Of a stretch of 15,669 nucleotides of DNA, positions 1-7,394 are shown one piece after another. The notes beneath the pieces were generated by a model. It was not told where the DNA came from and ran no database searches. It saw nothing but the letters and a program-made list of their open reading frames with translations. Source of the DNA: Anaerolineae bacterium (lineage in GTDB: Bacteria > Chloroflexota > Anaerolineae > SpSt-600); the NCBI GenBank assembly GCA_028275425.1, contig JAPWUT010000017.1, positions 1-15,669 on the forward strand. Direction: 5' to 3'. The position numbers were made by a program, and so were the translations under genes. Every line of letters starts with the position of its first letter. Within the stretch, counting starts at the first letter, position 1.

Positions 1-19
1 GGGGTCAGGGGGTTAGGTC
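1..19. repeat. Edge of a dispersed G-rich intergenic repeat
   Basis: These 19 bases are identical to 12887-12905, where they form the end of a longer element that contains a perfect 11-bp hairpin. The rest of this copy lies outside the window. It is seen directly as an exact match and looks like one more copy of a dispersed extragenic repeat family. No function can be assigned. Confidence 0.6.
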
Positions 20-31
20 GGCAAATGCTGG

Positions 32-45
32 CCTTTGGCCAAAGG
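32..45. repeat. 14-bp perfect palindrome upstream of the fmdB promoter
   Basis: CCTTTGGCCAAAGG is a perfect self-complementary palindrome lying 20 bases before the -35 box of the fmdB promoter. The position would suit an operator, but a chance hairpin or part of the adjoining repeat is equally possible. No regulator is recognised. Confidence 0.35.
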
Positions 46-65
46 GGCTGGATTGAATGCCCGGC

Positions 66-94
66 TTGTTTCTCTACGTGAACCTGGCTATAAT
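66..94 (+). promoter_or_regulatory. Sigma-70-type promoter for the FmdB-family gene
   Basis: The -35 box is TTGTTT (66-71) and the -10 box is a perfect TATAAT (89-94), separated by 17 bases. Transcription would begin near 101, just before the Shine-Dalgarno at 113-120. This position argues against the in-frame start at 57, which would lie upstream of the transcript. Confidence 0.7.
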
Positions 95-125
95 TTTAGT
101 GAGGAAGCCTTCGGGAGGTGGAGAG

Positions 126-542
126 ATGCCGATTTACGAATACAGGTGCCAAGGATGCGGACGTAAGTTTAGCCTTTATTGGCATACTTTCTCCGCCGCC
201 GAAGCCGATACCCCCCGTTGCCCCCGGTGCGGAAGCGAAAACGTAACTAAACTCATTTCCAGGGTCAGAGTGGTTCGCTCTGAAGAAGCACGCCTGGAAG
301 CTTTGGCCGACCCCTCTACGTGGGGCGATTTAGATGAGAATGACCCCCGAAGCCTGGCCCGTTTCATGCGCCGCATGACTGCCGAGTTGGGTGAAGAGGT
401 CGGGGACTTGGGAGATGAATTCCACGAGGTCATAGAGAGGCTGGAGGCAGGCCAGACCCCAGAGCAAATTGAGAAGGAAATGCCTGGATTGGCTGGCTCA
501 CCCGAGGAAGAAGGCGGTTCGGAAAGCTTAGATTTGGATTAG
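126..542 (+). CDS. FmdB-family zinc-ribbon protein
   Basis: A 138-residue soluble protein. The N-terminus MPIYEYRC carries a zinc ribbon with CxxC pairs at C8/C11 and C32/C35, which is the hallmark of the FmdB / CxxC_CXXC_SSSS putative regulatory family. Members are small zinc-binding proteins sometimes described as regulators, with no firm biochemical role. The rest of the protein is acidic and helical, rich in Glu and Asp, and ends in a low-complexity acidic tail. The start at ATG 126 is preferred over 57 because GGGAGGTGG lies just upstream and a good promoter (66-94) falls between the two candidates. The gene stands alone on the + strand. Its last 15 bases overlap the end of the convergent darA gene, so the two transcripts should be antisense to each other there. 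Family assignment is secure; function is unknown. Confidence 0.8.
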   Translation: MPIYEYRCQGCGRKFSLYWHTFSAAEADTPRCPRCGSENVTKLISRVRVVRSEEARLEALADPSTWGDLDENDPRSLARFMRRMTAELGEEVGDLGDEFHEVIERLEAGQTPEQIEKEMPGLAGSPEEEGGSESLDLD

Positions 543-854
543 TCTTTCCACATTGAGGATGAAGACCGTCGCTCCTCCCACTTCAACCTCTAAGGGAGGA
601 GCGAAAAAGCCCGGAACTTCAGGGGTGGGAGGCCAGAATCTCACCAGTTCCTTGCGGGCACGGCAATTTTCTCGGAGTATCCCCAGGATTTCCTCCACTT
701 TGTTTTCTTCGGCCCCGATGATTAGAGTGGAATTCCCTTCCCTTAGGAAGCCCCCGGTTGAGCTTATGAGAGTGGCTTTGAAGCCTCTCTTCACCAGGGC
801 CTCCATGAGCTTGTGAGTATCATCCCTGTTGACTATGGCCAGGATAAGCTTCAT
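528..854 (-). CDS. darA: DarA/YaaQ-family cyclic-di-AMP receptor
   Basis: A 108-residue PII-like protein of the DUF970 family, whose studied members (B. subtilis DarA, S. aureus PstA) are trimers that bind cyclic-di-AMP. The N-terminal MKLILAIV strand, the TGGFLREGNST signature around residues 33-43 and the IIGAEENKVEEIL stretch match the family, and the length is typical. It is the last gene of the minus-strand operon. Its start lies 35 bases inside the end of tmk and is preceded by GGAGGAGAGG at a good distance (about 859-869), so translation is probably coupled to tmk. The tmk-darA neighbourhood is familiar from other bacteria. Downstream partners of DarA are generally unknown, so the signalling output cannot be named. 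A c-di-AMP riboswitch in the same window (about 6235-6373) supports active c-di-AMP signalling. Confidence 0.87.
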   Translation of the reverse strand: MKLILAIVNRDDTHKLMEALVKRGFKATLISSTGGFLREGNSTLIIGAEENKVEEILGILRENCRARKELVRFWPPTPEVPGFFAPPLEVEVGGATVFILNVERLIQI

Positions 855-1491
855 GAAGCCTCTCCTCCACGATTTGGCGTATGCGCATCTGAAGCACTTC
901 CACCGGTTCCATAGCGTTTAAGATAACCCAGCGGGATGGTTCCGAGGCCGCCAGTTTAAGGTAACCCTGGCGGACCCTCCGGTGGAACTCAAGCTCCTTT
1001 TGGTCCATGCGGGTCCACTCGCTCTCCCCTCGCTCAAAAGCTGCCCTTTTGCGCCTGAGTCCTTCCTCAACCTCCAAATCCAAGTAGAAAGTGAGGTCAG
1101 GGACGAGGCCTCCGGTGGCAAAGGCAGTGATTAACCTGAGGGAATCAAGGTCAAGGCCGTGCCCATACCCTTGATAGGCAAACGTGGAATCGGCGTAGCG
1201 GTCGCAAATCACAATTTTCCCCTCCTCCAGGGCCGGCCTTATTACCTGGCCTACGATTTGGGCGCGGGAGGCGGAGTAGAGGAGGATTTCGGTGGTAGGA
1301 AGAATATCGGAGTGAGCGGGGTCATGCAAAATAGCCCTTATCCTGTCGCCGATTGGTGTGCCTCCGGGCTCCCTGGTCAATATCACCGGGTAACCGAGGG
1401 AAAGGAGGTGCTGGTATAAAAGTTGGGCCTGGGTGGTTTTCCCGCTCCCCTCCGGCCCTTCAAAGGTTATGAAAAAGCCTTTTCTCCTCAT
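820..1491 (-). CDS. tmk: Thymidylate kinase
   Basis: dTMP kinase, which phosphorylates dTMP to dTDP with ATP for DNA synthesis in the cytosol. The 223 residues include the P-loop GPEGSGKTTQ (about residues 12-21), the DRY motif followed by SxxAYQG (thymidine pocket) and a LID-like Arg-rich segment ending in a conserved helical tail. Length is close to the usual 205-215 residues with a short C-terminal extension. The ATG overlaps the rsmE stop codon by 4 bases (ATGA), which indicates translational coupling. The 3' end overlaps the first 35 bases of darA. Nothing unusual in the catalytic residues. The gene is essential in most bacteria, and its place in the operon ties darA expression to a housekeeping function. 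Confidence 0.95.
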   Translation of the reverse strand: MRRKGFFITFEGPEGSGKTTQAQLLYQHLLSLGYPVILTREPGGTPIGDRIRAILHDPAHSDILPTTEILLYSASRAQIVGQVIRPALEEGKIVICDRYADSTFAYQGYGHGLDLDSLRLITAFATGGLVPDLTFYLDLEVEEGLRRKRAAFERGESEWTRMDQKELEFHRRVRQGYLKLAASEPSRWVILNAMEPVEVLQMRIRQIVEERLHEAYPGHSQQG

Positions 1492-2240
1492 GGCCTCATA
1501 TCCCCAAGTTCGTAAAGGATTATGGCCGAAGCCACAATTCCTGCGGTTTCAGCTCGCAGAATCCTGGGGCCAAGGGATACGGTGATTATACCGTAACGGC
1601 GGGCCATCTCTGCTTCCCTCTCCGAGAATCCCCCCTCCGGCCCAACCAGGATGCTTACGGAAAAAGGCTTACTTCCCCGCTCCAAAGCCTCCTTCAGGGA
1701 AAGCTTCTTCTCCCCCTCCCACGGCATCACAGCGAAGCTACCCCTGAGCTTGAGGTCACGGCAGGCTTTGGCAAATAGGACCGGCTCTTCAATCCTGGGA
1801 AGCTTACCTCTACCCGACTGCTCCGCCGCTTCCGCTACTATCCGTTCCCACCTTTCCCTCCTTTTCTCAACGTAATCCACATCGCCTACGATGCAGCGCT
1901 CGCTTATGAGGGGAACAAAGCTTACCACCCCTAACTCCGTGCCCTTCTGGAGGACGAACTCAAAGTGTTCCCCTTTGAGGAGGGCCTGGTAGAGGGTGAC
2001 CTTAGTGCGAGGTTCTGAAGAGTTCAAGCGCTTCTCAACGACTTCGCCCTTGACCTCATCCCTATCCATTTCCCTCAATTCCACGACATATTCCCAGCCG
2101 GAGTTATCCAGCACGATGACCTTTTCACCTGGGCGCATCCTTAAGACGTTGCGTATTTGGTGAACCTGGGGCTGGCCGAAAGTGACGAGTGAGCCTTCTA
2201 TCTGTTCTGGCTTGATGAAGAAGCGGTGAAGTGAGCTCAT
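1488..2240 (-). CDS. rsmE: 16S rRNA (uracil1498-N3)-methyltransferase
   Basis: A SPOUT-class, SAM-dependent enzyme that methylates N3 of U1498 in 16S rRNA. Diagnostic motifs are the N-terminal HRFF segment of the PUA-like domain, and near the C-terminus VGPEGGFS and LGPRILRAETA, which form the trefoil-knot SAM site. The chosen start gives 250 residues, close to the family norm. It was preferred over an in-frame start at 2273 because ATG 2240 makes a 4-base ATGA overlap with the prmA stop and is preceded by GAGGAAAA, while the longer version adds only a non-conserved leader. It sits between prmA and tmk in the operon. The prmA-rsmE pairing is very common in bacteria, and both products modify the translation machinery. 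Confidence 0.93.
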   Translation of the reverse strand: MSSLHRFFIKPEQIEGSLVTFGQPQVHQIRNVLRMRPGEKVIVLDNSGWEYVVELREMDRDEVKGEVVEKRLNSSEPRTKVTLYQALLKGEHFEFVLQKGTELGVVSFVPLISERCIVGDVDYVEKRRERWERIVAEAAEQSGRGKLPRIEEPVLFAKACRDLKLRGSFAVMPWEGEKKLSLKEALERGSKPFSVSILVGPEGGFSEREAEMARRYGIITVSLGPRILRAETAGIVASAIILYELGDMRP

Positions 2241-3160
2241 GGCCGGCTTTTCCTCAGGATTAAGGCTACCCACTCTTGGCTGGAAATCTCCTTTTGGACC
2301 TCAAGGCCCCAAGTGGAGAGCGCTTCAGCGGTCTCTTCCTTCTGGTTCTGGATTAGGCCTGAAGCGATGACGAGGCCTTCGGGGGCAGTAACCGCAGCCA
2401 GTTCCTTAGCCATGCTCTTTATCACCGGGGCAGTTATATTGACCAGGACCAGCCCGAAAGGCTTCAGGGCCGAGGCATCTACCAGCGGGGCTTCCTCCGT
2501 ACGGATTATGGTTCCCCAGCGGACTTTAACTTTGCCCTTGAGGCCGTTGCGGGCCACGTTCTCCCGAGCCACTTTTACGGCTATCCGGTCTATATCCAGG
2601 GCCAGGACTTCCCTTGCGCCAAGTTTAGCAGCAAATAGGGCCAGTATTCCGGAGCCTGTGCCCACGTCCAAAACCCTCTCCCCAGGCTTCAAAACCTTCT
2701 CCATAGCTATAAGGCAAAGGCGAGTAGAAGGATGCAACCCCGTTCCGAAAGCGAGGCCAGGGTCCAGTTCTACCACCACTTCCTCAGGCGCAGGGGCATA
2801 ACTTTCCCACGATGGTTTAACCACCAGGCGCTCTCCTATGTGAAGGACAGTGTAGAACTTCTTCCAGGCCTCAAGCCATTCGCCTTCTTCCCAATAGCGG
2901 ACCGAGGGGGTGGGGATTGGGAGGATGTTGGAAAGGTGCCAAAGGGCTTCCTCCAAGCGCTTCTTTCGGCTCAGGCCTTGGCGGTTGTAGGGGAGGTAGA
3001 CTTTGACGAAGGCTTTGGTCGGCTCTAAGCCCAAGGGGTTATCTTCGGGGATTACCTTCTCCACTACCGCTCCTCCTGAGGAGAAGCGGCCCATTACCTC
3101 TTGGATGGCATCCACTGCTTCGTCGGGCACCTCCACTGAAATCTCCATCCACTTGCTCAT
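2237..3160 (-). CDS. prmA: Ribosomal protein L11 methyltransferase
   Basis: A class I SAM-dependent methyltransferase that trimethylates ribosomal protein L11. The 307 residues begin with an N-terminal substrate-recognition domain (WMEISVEVP, an [13 protein letters not shown] segment). The catalytic domain follows, with the signature [15 protein letters not shown], the SAM motif [11 protein letters not shown] and motif IV-like VNITAPVI. Length is typical. The start codon overlaps the dnaJ stop by 4 bases (ATGA), and the stop overlaps the rsmE start in the same way. The dnaJ-prmA-rsmE order is recurrent in bacteria. Loss of PrmA is usually tolerated, so this is a modifying and not an essential enzyme. 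No odd features. Confidence 0.94.
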   Translation of the reverse strand: MSKWMEISVEVPDEAVDAIQEVMGRFSSGGAVVEKVIPEDNPLGLEPTKAFVKVYLPYNRQGLSRKKRLEEALWHLSNILPIPTPSVRYWEEGEWLEAWKKFYTVLHIGERLVVKPSWESYAPAPEEVVVELDPGLAFGTGLHPSTRLCLIAMEKVLKPGERVLDVGTGSGILALFAAKLGAREVLALDIDRIAVKVARENVARNGLKGKVKVRWGTIIRTEEAPLVDASALKPFGLVLVNITAPVIKSMAKELAAVTAPEGLVIASGLIQNQKEETAEALSTWGLEVQKEISSQEWVALILRKSRP

Positions 3161-4218
3161 GTGCCTGCTTGAAAGGTCTTCCCCAACTCCCTCAGAAGCT
3201 CCTTCTGCTTAGGGGTTAAGTTGGTGGGTATGACCACTTTGGCGATTATGAAGAGGTCGCCGCGGCCGTTGCGGTGGAGGTGGGGCATCCCTTTCCCTTT
3301 AAGCCGGAAAGTTTGGCCGGGTTGAGTCCCCGGCGGAACCACCAACTTCTCTTTCCCTTCCAGGGTGGGAATTTCCACCTCCGCCCCTAAGGCCGCTTGG
3401 ACAATGTTCAGCGGTAGTTCGTAGTAGAGGTTGCTCCCATCTCGGCGGAAGTAAGGATGTGGCTCCACGGAGATGGTGACGTAGAGGTTTCCGGGTGGCC
3501 CTCCGGCATCTCCGGCATCTCCCTCCCCGCTGAGGCGAATCCTCGTGCCGCTATCTACCCCCGGCGGAATCTGGACCGATATCGTGCGTTTAACCCTGAT
3601 TTTGCGCTTTCCCCGGCATTCTGAGCATGGAGTAACGATTACTTCTCCCGAGCCTCCGCATTGAGGGCAAGTAGTGACTGTCACGAATGAGCCCAAGAAA
3701 GTTTCCCTGACGTGACGGACTTCGCCTGTGCCGTTGCATTGGGGGCAGCGCACGGGGGTCGTGCCAGGTTCGGCTCCGGAGCCCCGGCAATTGGGGCAAG
3801 TTTCGTAGCGTTGGATTTCAAACTCCTTCTCGGCTCCGAAGGCTGCTTCCTCAAGAGTTATGCTGAGCTCATAGTAAAGGTCCTGGCCGCGGCGAGGGGG
3901 TTGCCTTTTCACCCTTGGGAAGCCAAAGCCCCCGAAGAACTCCTCTATGATGCTTTCAAAGCCTCCGAACCCCGAATAATCAACTATATCCCCCGTCAAG
4001 CCTGCATGACCATAGCGGTCATAGATGGCCCGCTTCTCGGGGTCGGAAAGCACCTCATAAGCCTCGTTTATCTCCTTGAATTTAGCTTCGGCTTCTGGGC
4101 TCTTGTTGATATCGGGATGATACTGGCGGGCCAGCCGACGGTAGGCTTTCTTAATCTCCTCTTGGGAAGCAGTCCGGCTTACCCCCAGGATTTCGTAGTA
4201 ATCCTTCTTCCGCTCCAT
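3157..4218 (-). CDS. dnaJ: Chaperone protein DnaJ
   Basis: Type I Hsp40 co-chaperone that stimulates DnaK ATPase and delivers unfolded clients. Visible parts are the J-domain (residues 5-70) with the essential HPD at 34-36, a short Gly/Phe region (about 73-100), a zinc-finger domain with four CxxC pairs (C141/C144, C158/C161, C184/C187, C198/C201), and two C-terminal beta-sandwich client-binding domains. The fourth repeat reads CSECRGKRK, so it lacks the second glycine of CxxCxGxG. At 353 residues it is slightly shorter than E. coli DnaJ (376), mainly because the G/F linker is compact. It begins one base after the pckG stop and overlaps prmA. There is no dnaK or grpE in the window, so this may be a separate dnaJ copy or one unlinked from dnaK. 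Confidence 0.95.
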   Translation of the reverse strand: MERKKDYYEILGVSRTASQEEIKKAYRRLARQYHPDINKSPEAEAKFKEINEAYEVLSDPEKRAIYDRYGHAGLTGDIVDYSGFGGFESIIEEFFGGFGFPRVKRQPPRRGQDLYYELSITLEEAAFGAEKEFEIQRYETCPNCRGSGAEPGTTPVRCPQCNGTGEVRHVRETFLGSFVTVTTCPQCGGSGEVIVTPCSECRGKRKIRVKRTISVQIPPGVDSGTRIRLSGEGDAGDAGGPPGNLYVTISVEPHPYFRRDGSNLYYELPLNIVQAALGAEVEIPTLEGKEKLVVPPGTQPGQTFRLKGKGMPHLHRNGRGDLFIIAKVVIPTNLTPKQKELLRELGKTFQAGT

Positions 4219-4219
4219 C

Positions 4220-6100
4220 CTAAATACCGCCGAAAGCTTCCGGTGATATGTAATCGCCGAACTTCTCGCGGGCTTCCAAGAGCCTCTGCCTCTGGGCTTC
4301 CATCACCTCAAAGAGGATGGGTGGGGTATCGGGCACTTTTGTCCGGTAAATTTCGGTTACCCTGGCGATTTTGGCCAGGTTCTCCGGGACCCTGAGGGTG
4401 AATTGGGCTATGTAAGCTTCTTTGGGGTAATCCTTCTTTAGGACTTGGTGGAAAAGCCTGGCCAGGTCCTCATAGCGCGGGATAAGGCCAGTTGGAGTTC
4501 TAACGGCTCCTACCTCGTTGTGGACCCGGAGCTCCATCCATTTTATCCACACCCTCTTATCCTCGCGGGCGTTTAGGAACTTCCCGTCCTTATCCCGGAG
4601 GAAATAATTGACCGAAAAGATGCGTGGTGGATTTTCCAAGTCTCGCCCGAAGTCCAGGTTTATCTGGATATATCTGCCCACGGGGATGGAGAGGAAGTCC
4701 AGGTTGGACATTGGGTTAAACTCCCTTTCTCCCTCTTTCCCCAGCACTGCTGCAGTTCTTTCCGATTCCAGAGCGGCGCCTTTAGTGATGATGCCGTGAA
4801 CCCAATCAAAAGCTTCCTCTACCGGAACCCAGGTATCGGAGTCCCTTCCCCCGTAGATTATCCCTTTGACCACTACTCCTTCGGGGTCGTCAATGGCGGG
4901 GTCCAAGTTTTCCAGGAGCCTGAGGTTGAGGGTGAAGCGGGCATTGGGGTGGGAGCAAGGTATCTCTTTGCCCTCGGCATCCTTTTTACCGATGTACCAT
5001 TCTCCGGAGTGGTTTATCCCTCTTGGCGGGACATCGCCATCTTTCCCAATCCAATGGACGCGGCCGTCCTCGGTGACCAAGACGTTGGAGAAGATGATTT
5101 CGCCGGGGCTGTGGAGGGCTTTCCAGAGGATGGGGTCATCTTTGGAGTTTATCCCTTGGATTATGCCGAACATTCCCACTTCGGTATTGACCGCTCGGAC
5201 CTGGCCGTTGATTTTGCGCAAGAAGGCAATGTCATCGCCGACTATGCTTTCTCCTTCCAGCATGGCAGTGGAGGTTTTACCGCACAGGGAGGGGTAAGCT
5301 CCGGTAAAGTAAGTGACTCTTCCCCCGGGGCCGTGCACGCCTAAGATGAACATGTGCTCGCAGAGCCAACCTTCTTGGGAGCCTCGGTAGATAGCCAGGC
5401 GCATAGCCAATTTCTTCAAGCCTATGGTGTTCCCGCCGTACTGGGTGTTCACGCTGTAAACGGTGTCGTCCAAGATGTCAATGTAGATTCGCCTCTTGTC
5501 CAAATTTTTGGAAGTCTTCCTCTCGTCCAGCTCCCCAGCCGAGTGGATGAACTTGAAGAAGCGGGCATTGGGGCCAAGCCGGACGAATTCCTCATACCCT
5601 GGTCGGTAGAGGAGGAACTCATTGTGGGCGACGTAGGCGGAGTCGGTTAGCTGGACACAGGGGATGGAGAAGATTGAGCGGGCGGGGCCCAGGGTGAAGA
5701 AGCAGATGTAAAGCTCCTTGCCCCGCATTATATCCTTGAGGATTTCGTGGACATCCTGCAGGGCCCAATCTCGGTCCTTAGTTTCCAAGAAGGGGCCCAA
5801 GTCCATCCCTTTGGGGACCAATATCCCGGTGTTCTTGCGGTCACGGGCCTGGTCGTAATAGTTATCAAAGTGGGCGGTATGCCCTTCTATGGCGAGCTTA
5901 AATTCCTCGCCATTCCGGATTGCCGCCTCCCTTATGTAGGCTATATCCTCGGGCGAATCGGTGCAAACGTAGATTTTATCGGGGTTGCACAGTTTCACGT
6001 AACGAGCTATGAACTCGTGGAGTTTTGGGTTATTTATTTTGGCCAATTTATGGTAATTTTCTTTGCCCAGCTTATCTGCGATTTCGTCAAGGTAACTCAT
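4220..6100 (-). CDS. pckG: Phosphoenolpyruvate carboxykinase (GTP)
   Basis: Interconverts oxaloacetate plus GTP with PEP, CO2 and GDP, a gluconeogenic or anaplerotic step in the cytosol. The 626 residues carry the GTP-PEPCK hallmarks: [11 protein letters not shown] (about 220-230), the kinase P-loop [11 protein letters not shown] (267-277) with the reactive Cys273 of this class, and GDDIAF (288-293). Later motifs include the guanine-binding FSVNYF-type region. The P-loop reads YPSLCGKT where FPSACGKT is common. Length matches the GTP family (about 600-630) and not the ATP family. The Shine-Dalgarno GGAGAGGAG lies directly before the ATG (6102-6110). It is the first gene of the operon with dnaJ, prmA, rsmE, tmk and darA, an unexpected leader for a chaperone/translation cluster. 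Confidence 0.95.
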   Translation of the reverse strand: MSYLDEIADKLGKENYHKLAKINNPKLHEFIARYVKLCNPDKIYVCTDSPEDIAYIREAAIRNGEEFKLAIEGHTAHFDNYYDQARDRKNTGILVPKGMDLGPFLETKDRDWALQDVHEILKDIMRGKELYICFFTLGPARSIFSIPCVQLTDSAYVAHNEFLLYRPGYEEFVRLGPNARFFKFIHSAGELDERKTSKNLDKRRIYIDILDDTVYSVNTQYGGNTIGLKKLAMRLAIYRGSQEGWLCEHMFILGVHGPGGRVTYFTGAYPSLCGKTSTAMLEGESIVGDDIAFLRKINGQVRAVNTEVGMFGIIQGINSKDDPILWKALHSPGEIIFSNVLVTEDGRVHWIGKDGDVPPRGINHSGEWYIGKKDAEGKEIPCSHPNARFTLNLRLLENLDPAIDDPEGVVVKGIIYGGRDSDTWVPVEEAFDWVHGIITKGAALESERTAAVLGKEGEREFNPMSNLDFLSIPVGRYIQINLDFGRDLENPPRIFSVNYFLRDKDGKFLNAREDKRVWIKWMELRVHNEVGAVRTPTGLIPRYEDLARLFHQVLKKDYPKEAYIAQFTLRVPENLAKIARVTEIYRTKVPDTPPILFEVMEAQRQRLLEAREKFGDYISPEAFGGI

Positions 6101-6139
6101 GGCTCCTCTCCGTTTTCAATGGTGGTTAGAACCAAGAAT

Positions 6140-6168
6140 AGCTTAGCACCAGAGGGGGCTTTTGTCAA
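6140..6168 (-). promoter_or_regulatory. Probable promoter of the pckG-dnaJ-prmA-rsmE-tmk-darA operon
   Basis: On the minus strand a perfect TTGACA (complement of 6163-6168) is followed after 17 bases by TAAGCT (complement of 6140-6145). The -35 is consensus and the -10 is weak. The transcript would start near 6133, about 30 bases before the pckG ATG. The weak -10 makes the exact position uncertain. Confidence 0.5.
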
Positions 6169-6199
6169 GGCTTCCAAGCTCGGTTTTGGATGCGGCGAT

Positions 6200-6228
6200 T
6201 TGCTTTCCAACGCTTTATCCGGTAAAAT
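6200..6228 (+). promoter_or_regulatory. Promoter for the c-di-AMP riboswitch transcript
   Basis: TTGCTT (6200-6205) and TAAAAT (6223-6228) are separated by exactly 17 bases. The predicted start near 6235 coincides with the first bases of the riboswitch aptamer, which supports the call. Confidence 0.55.
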
Positions 6229-6234
6229 AACTTT

Positions 6235-6373
6235 GCACGCCGAATTCCCTTAGAGGGAAGCGGGGGAACCAAATTCTTCCTTCCCAACACCGGGAAGGAT
6301 TGGGGTGAATCCTGCGCAAGCAGGTAGGGTCACTCTTCCGACCCGAACCCGACAGCTAACCCCGTAGGCGTAG
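6235..6373 (+). promoter_or_regulatory. ydaO/yuaA-type cyclic-di-AMP riboswitch aptamer
   Basis: The conserved blocks of this class appear in order: CGGGGGAACC (6261-6270), TGGGGTGAAT (6301-6310), then CCCGAACCC and GACAGCTAACC (6342-6361), followed by GTAGGCG. P1 is formed by ACGCC (6237-6241) and GGCGT (6367-6371). Internal hairpins are TTCC/GGAA around 6245-6259, CCTTCCC/GGGAAGG (6279-6285/6292-6298) and CCTGC/GCAGG (6311-6315/6320-6324). AGAG (6252-6255) in the first loop can pair with CTCT (6333-6336), matching the pseudoknot known in this class. Known members bind c-di-AMP and generally repress genes for osmolytes, K+ transport and cell-wall turnover. Here it precedes an inositol-phosphate cytidylyltransferase gene. 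Confidence 0.93.
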
Positions 6374-6376
6374 GAA

Positions 6377-6463
6377 GAGGGACAGCCTCCTCAGTCTCTT
6401 CTTGTCACTGTCCCTCCCAAAATTGAGGGCTAATGGCTAAGGTTAACTTTTACCTTGGGAGGG
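6377..6463 (+). promoter_or_regulatory. Riboswitch expression platform that can hide the Shine-Dalgarno
   Basis: Two perfect 9-bp stems share bases and cannot coexist. Stem A pairs GAGGGACAG (6377-6385) with CTGTCCCTC (6408-6416). Stem B pairs CCCTCCCAA (6412-6420) with TTGGGAGGG (6455-6463), which contains the Shine-Dalgarno of the gene starting at 6468. When B forms the ribosome site is covered; when A forms it is free. GGAAGAG (6373-6379) can also pair with CTCTTCC (6333-6339) of the aptamer. There is no U-tract, so control is probably translational. Whether ligand turns the gene on or off cannot be settled from pairing alone. Confidence 0.65.
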
Positions 6464-6467
6464 GGAA

Positions 6468-7394
6468 ATGCAGGCCGTAATTTTAGCCGCAGGAGATGGT
6501 GGACGATTGGCTCCCTTAACTCTATTTACTCCTAAACCCCTCGTTAAGGTCCTGGGAAGGCCAATGCTGGATTACACTGTTGAGGCCCTGGAAAGAGCCG
6601 GGGTGAAGGATGTAATCATCGTTACAGGCTACAAGTCCTGGCGGATAAAAGAGTATTTGCTCAACGAAGCCCCTTATAAAGCCGAAATCATCTTGGCCCA
6701 CAACCCTGAATACGAAAAGGGAAATGCTCTCTCCTTGTTAGCCAGCCACGGCTATATCCGCAGCTACCCATTCATCCTGACCATGGCTGACCACCTCCTG
6801 AGCCCAGAGCTTATCTCCGAAGCCATCCGCCAGAGCCGTTCAGGCGGCAATTTCTTGGCCGTGGATTTTGACCCCGAACCCCAGATAGTGGAGGAAGCCA
6901 CTAAAGTTTGGGTGGATGGGGAAGGAAGGATAAGAGCCGTAGGGAAGGACCTGCCGCAGTTCAATGGCGTTGACACCGGCCTTTTCATCCTTTCCGAGGA
7001 AATTTTCTCCGCCATAAAGTGTGTAGTGAAAGGGAAGGGGGATTGCGAGCTGAGCGATGCCTTGAATTACTTGATAAAGCACGGCTCTGGCTTAAGGGCA
7101 TGCGATGTAAGCGGATGCTTCTGGATGGATGTGGACACCTTTGAGGACCTGAGGTGGGCAGAGATTAGGCTTATCAGGGAGGCCAGAAATGCCCGAAGGG
7201 ATTATATCCCAGCACTTAAACCGGAGGTTTTCAAGGCCTTTGGCCCGTATCCTCGCCCTAACACCAGTCACTCCCAATTTTATAAGTTTCTTAAGCTTTC
7301 TCACCGGGCTTGGGGCCGGAATCGCTTTCCTAAAAGGCCAAAACTTATTGGGTGGGATTTTGACCCAGATAGCCTCAGTAATGGACGGGGTTGA
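6468..7394 (+). CDS. CTP:inositol-1-phosphate cytidylyltransferase-like nucleotidyltransferase
   Basis: Predicted to form CDP-inositol from L-myo-inositol-1-phosphate and CTP. The N-terminal Rossmann-like fold shows LAAGDGGRLAPLT (6-18) and TPKPLV (21-26). Then come NPEYEKGNALSLL (79-91), MADH with metal-binding Asp108, GVDTGLF (167-173) and FWMDVDTFEDL (218-228), a set typical of the cytidylyltransferase half of IPCT-DIPPS enzymes and not of glucose-1-phosphate transferases. The Shine-Dalgarno GGGAGG is at 6457-6462. The first ~235 residues are family-like. The last ~70 residues (from about 7189) are read out of frame over the start of the next gene, have unusual composition and are probably not conserved. 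In many archaea and thermophiles the two activities are fused, so this may be an ancestral fusion split by a frameshift. Sugar-1-phosphate specificity is inferred from motifs and neighbour only. Confidence 0.8.
   Translation: MQAVILAAGDGGRLAPLTLFTPKPLVKVLGRPMLDYTVEALERAGVKDVIIVTGYKSWRIKEYLLNEAPYKAEIILAHNPEYEKGNALSLLASHGYIRSYPFILTMADHLLSPELISEAIRQSRSGGNFLAVDFDPEPQIVEEATKVWVDGEGRIRAVGKDLPQFNGVDTGLFILSEEIFSAIKCVVKGKGDCELSDALNYLIKHGSGLRACDVSGCFWMDVDTFEDLRWAEIRLIREARNARRDYIPALKPEVFKAFGPYPRPNTSHSQFYKFLKLSHRAWGRNRFPKRPKLIGWDFDPDSLSNGRG

Noticed and set aside
57..125. Longer start for the FmdB-family gene at ATG 57
   Set aside because: The added 23 residues do not resemble the family. A TATAAT promoter lies at 89-94 inside this stretch, and a strong ribosome site precedes ATG 126.
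3712..4395. 227-codon + strand frame across the dnaJ/pckG junction
   Set aside because: It lies opposite the J-domain and zinc-finger coding of dnaJ, has no ribosome site or family resemblance, and is a shadow.
6377..6416. Intrinsic terminator after the riboswitch
   Set aside because: The 9-bp stem has a 22-base loop and is followed by CCAAAATTG, not a T-run. The overlapping stem over the ribosome site makes translational control more likely.
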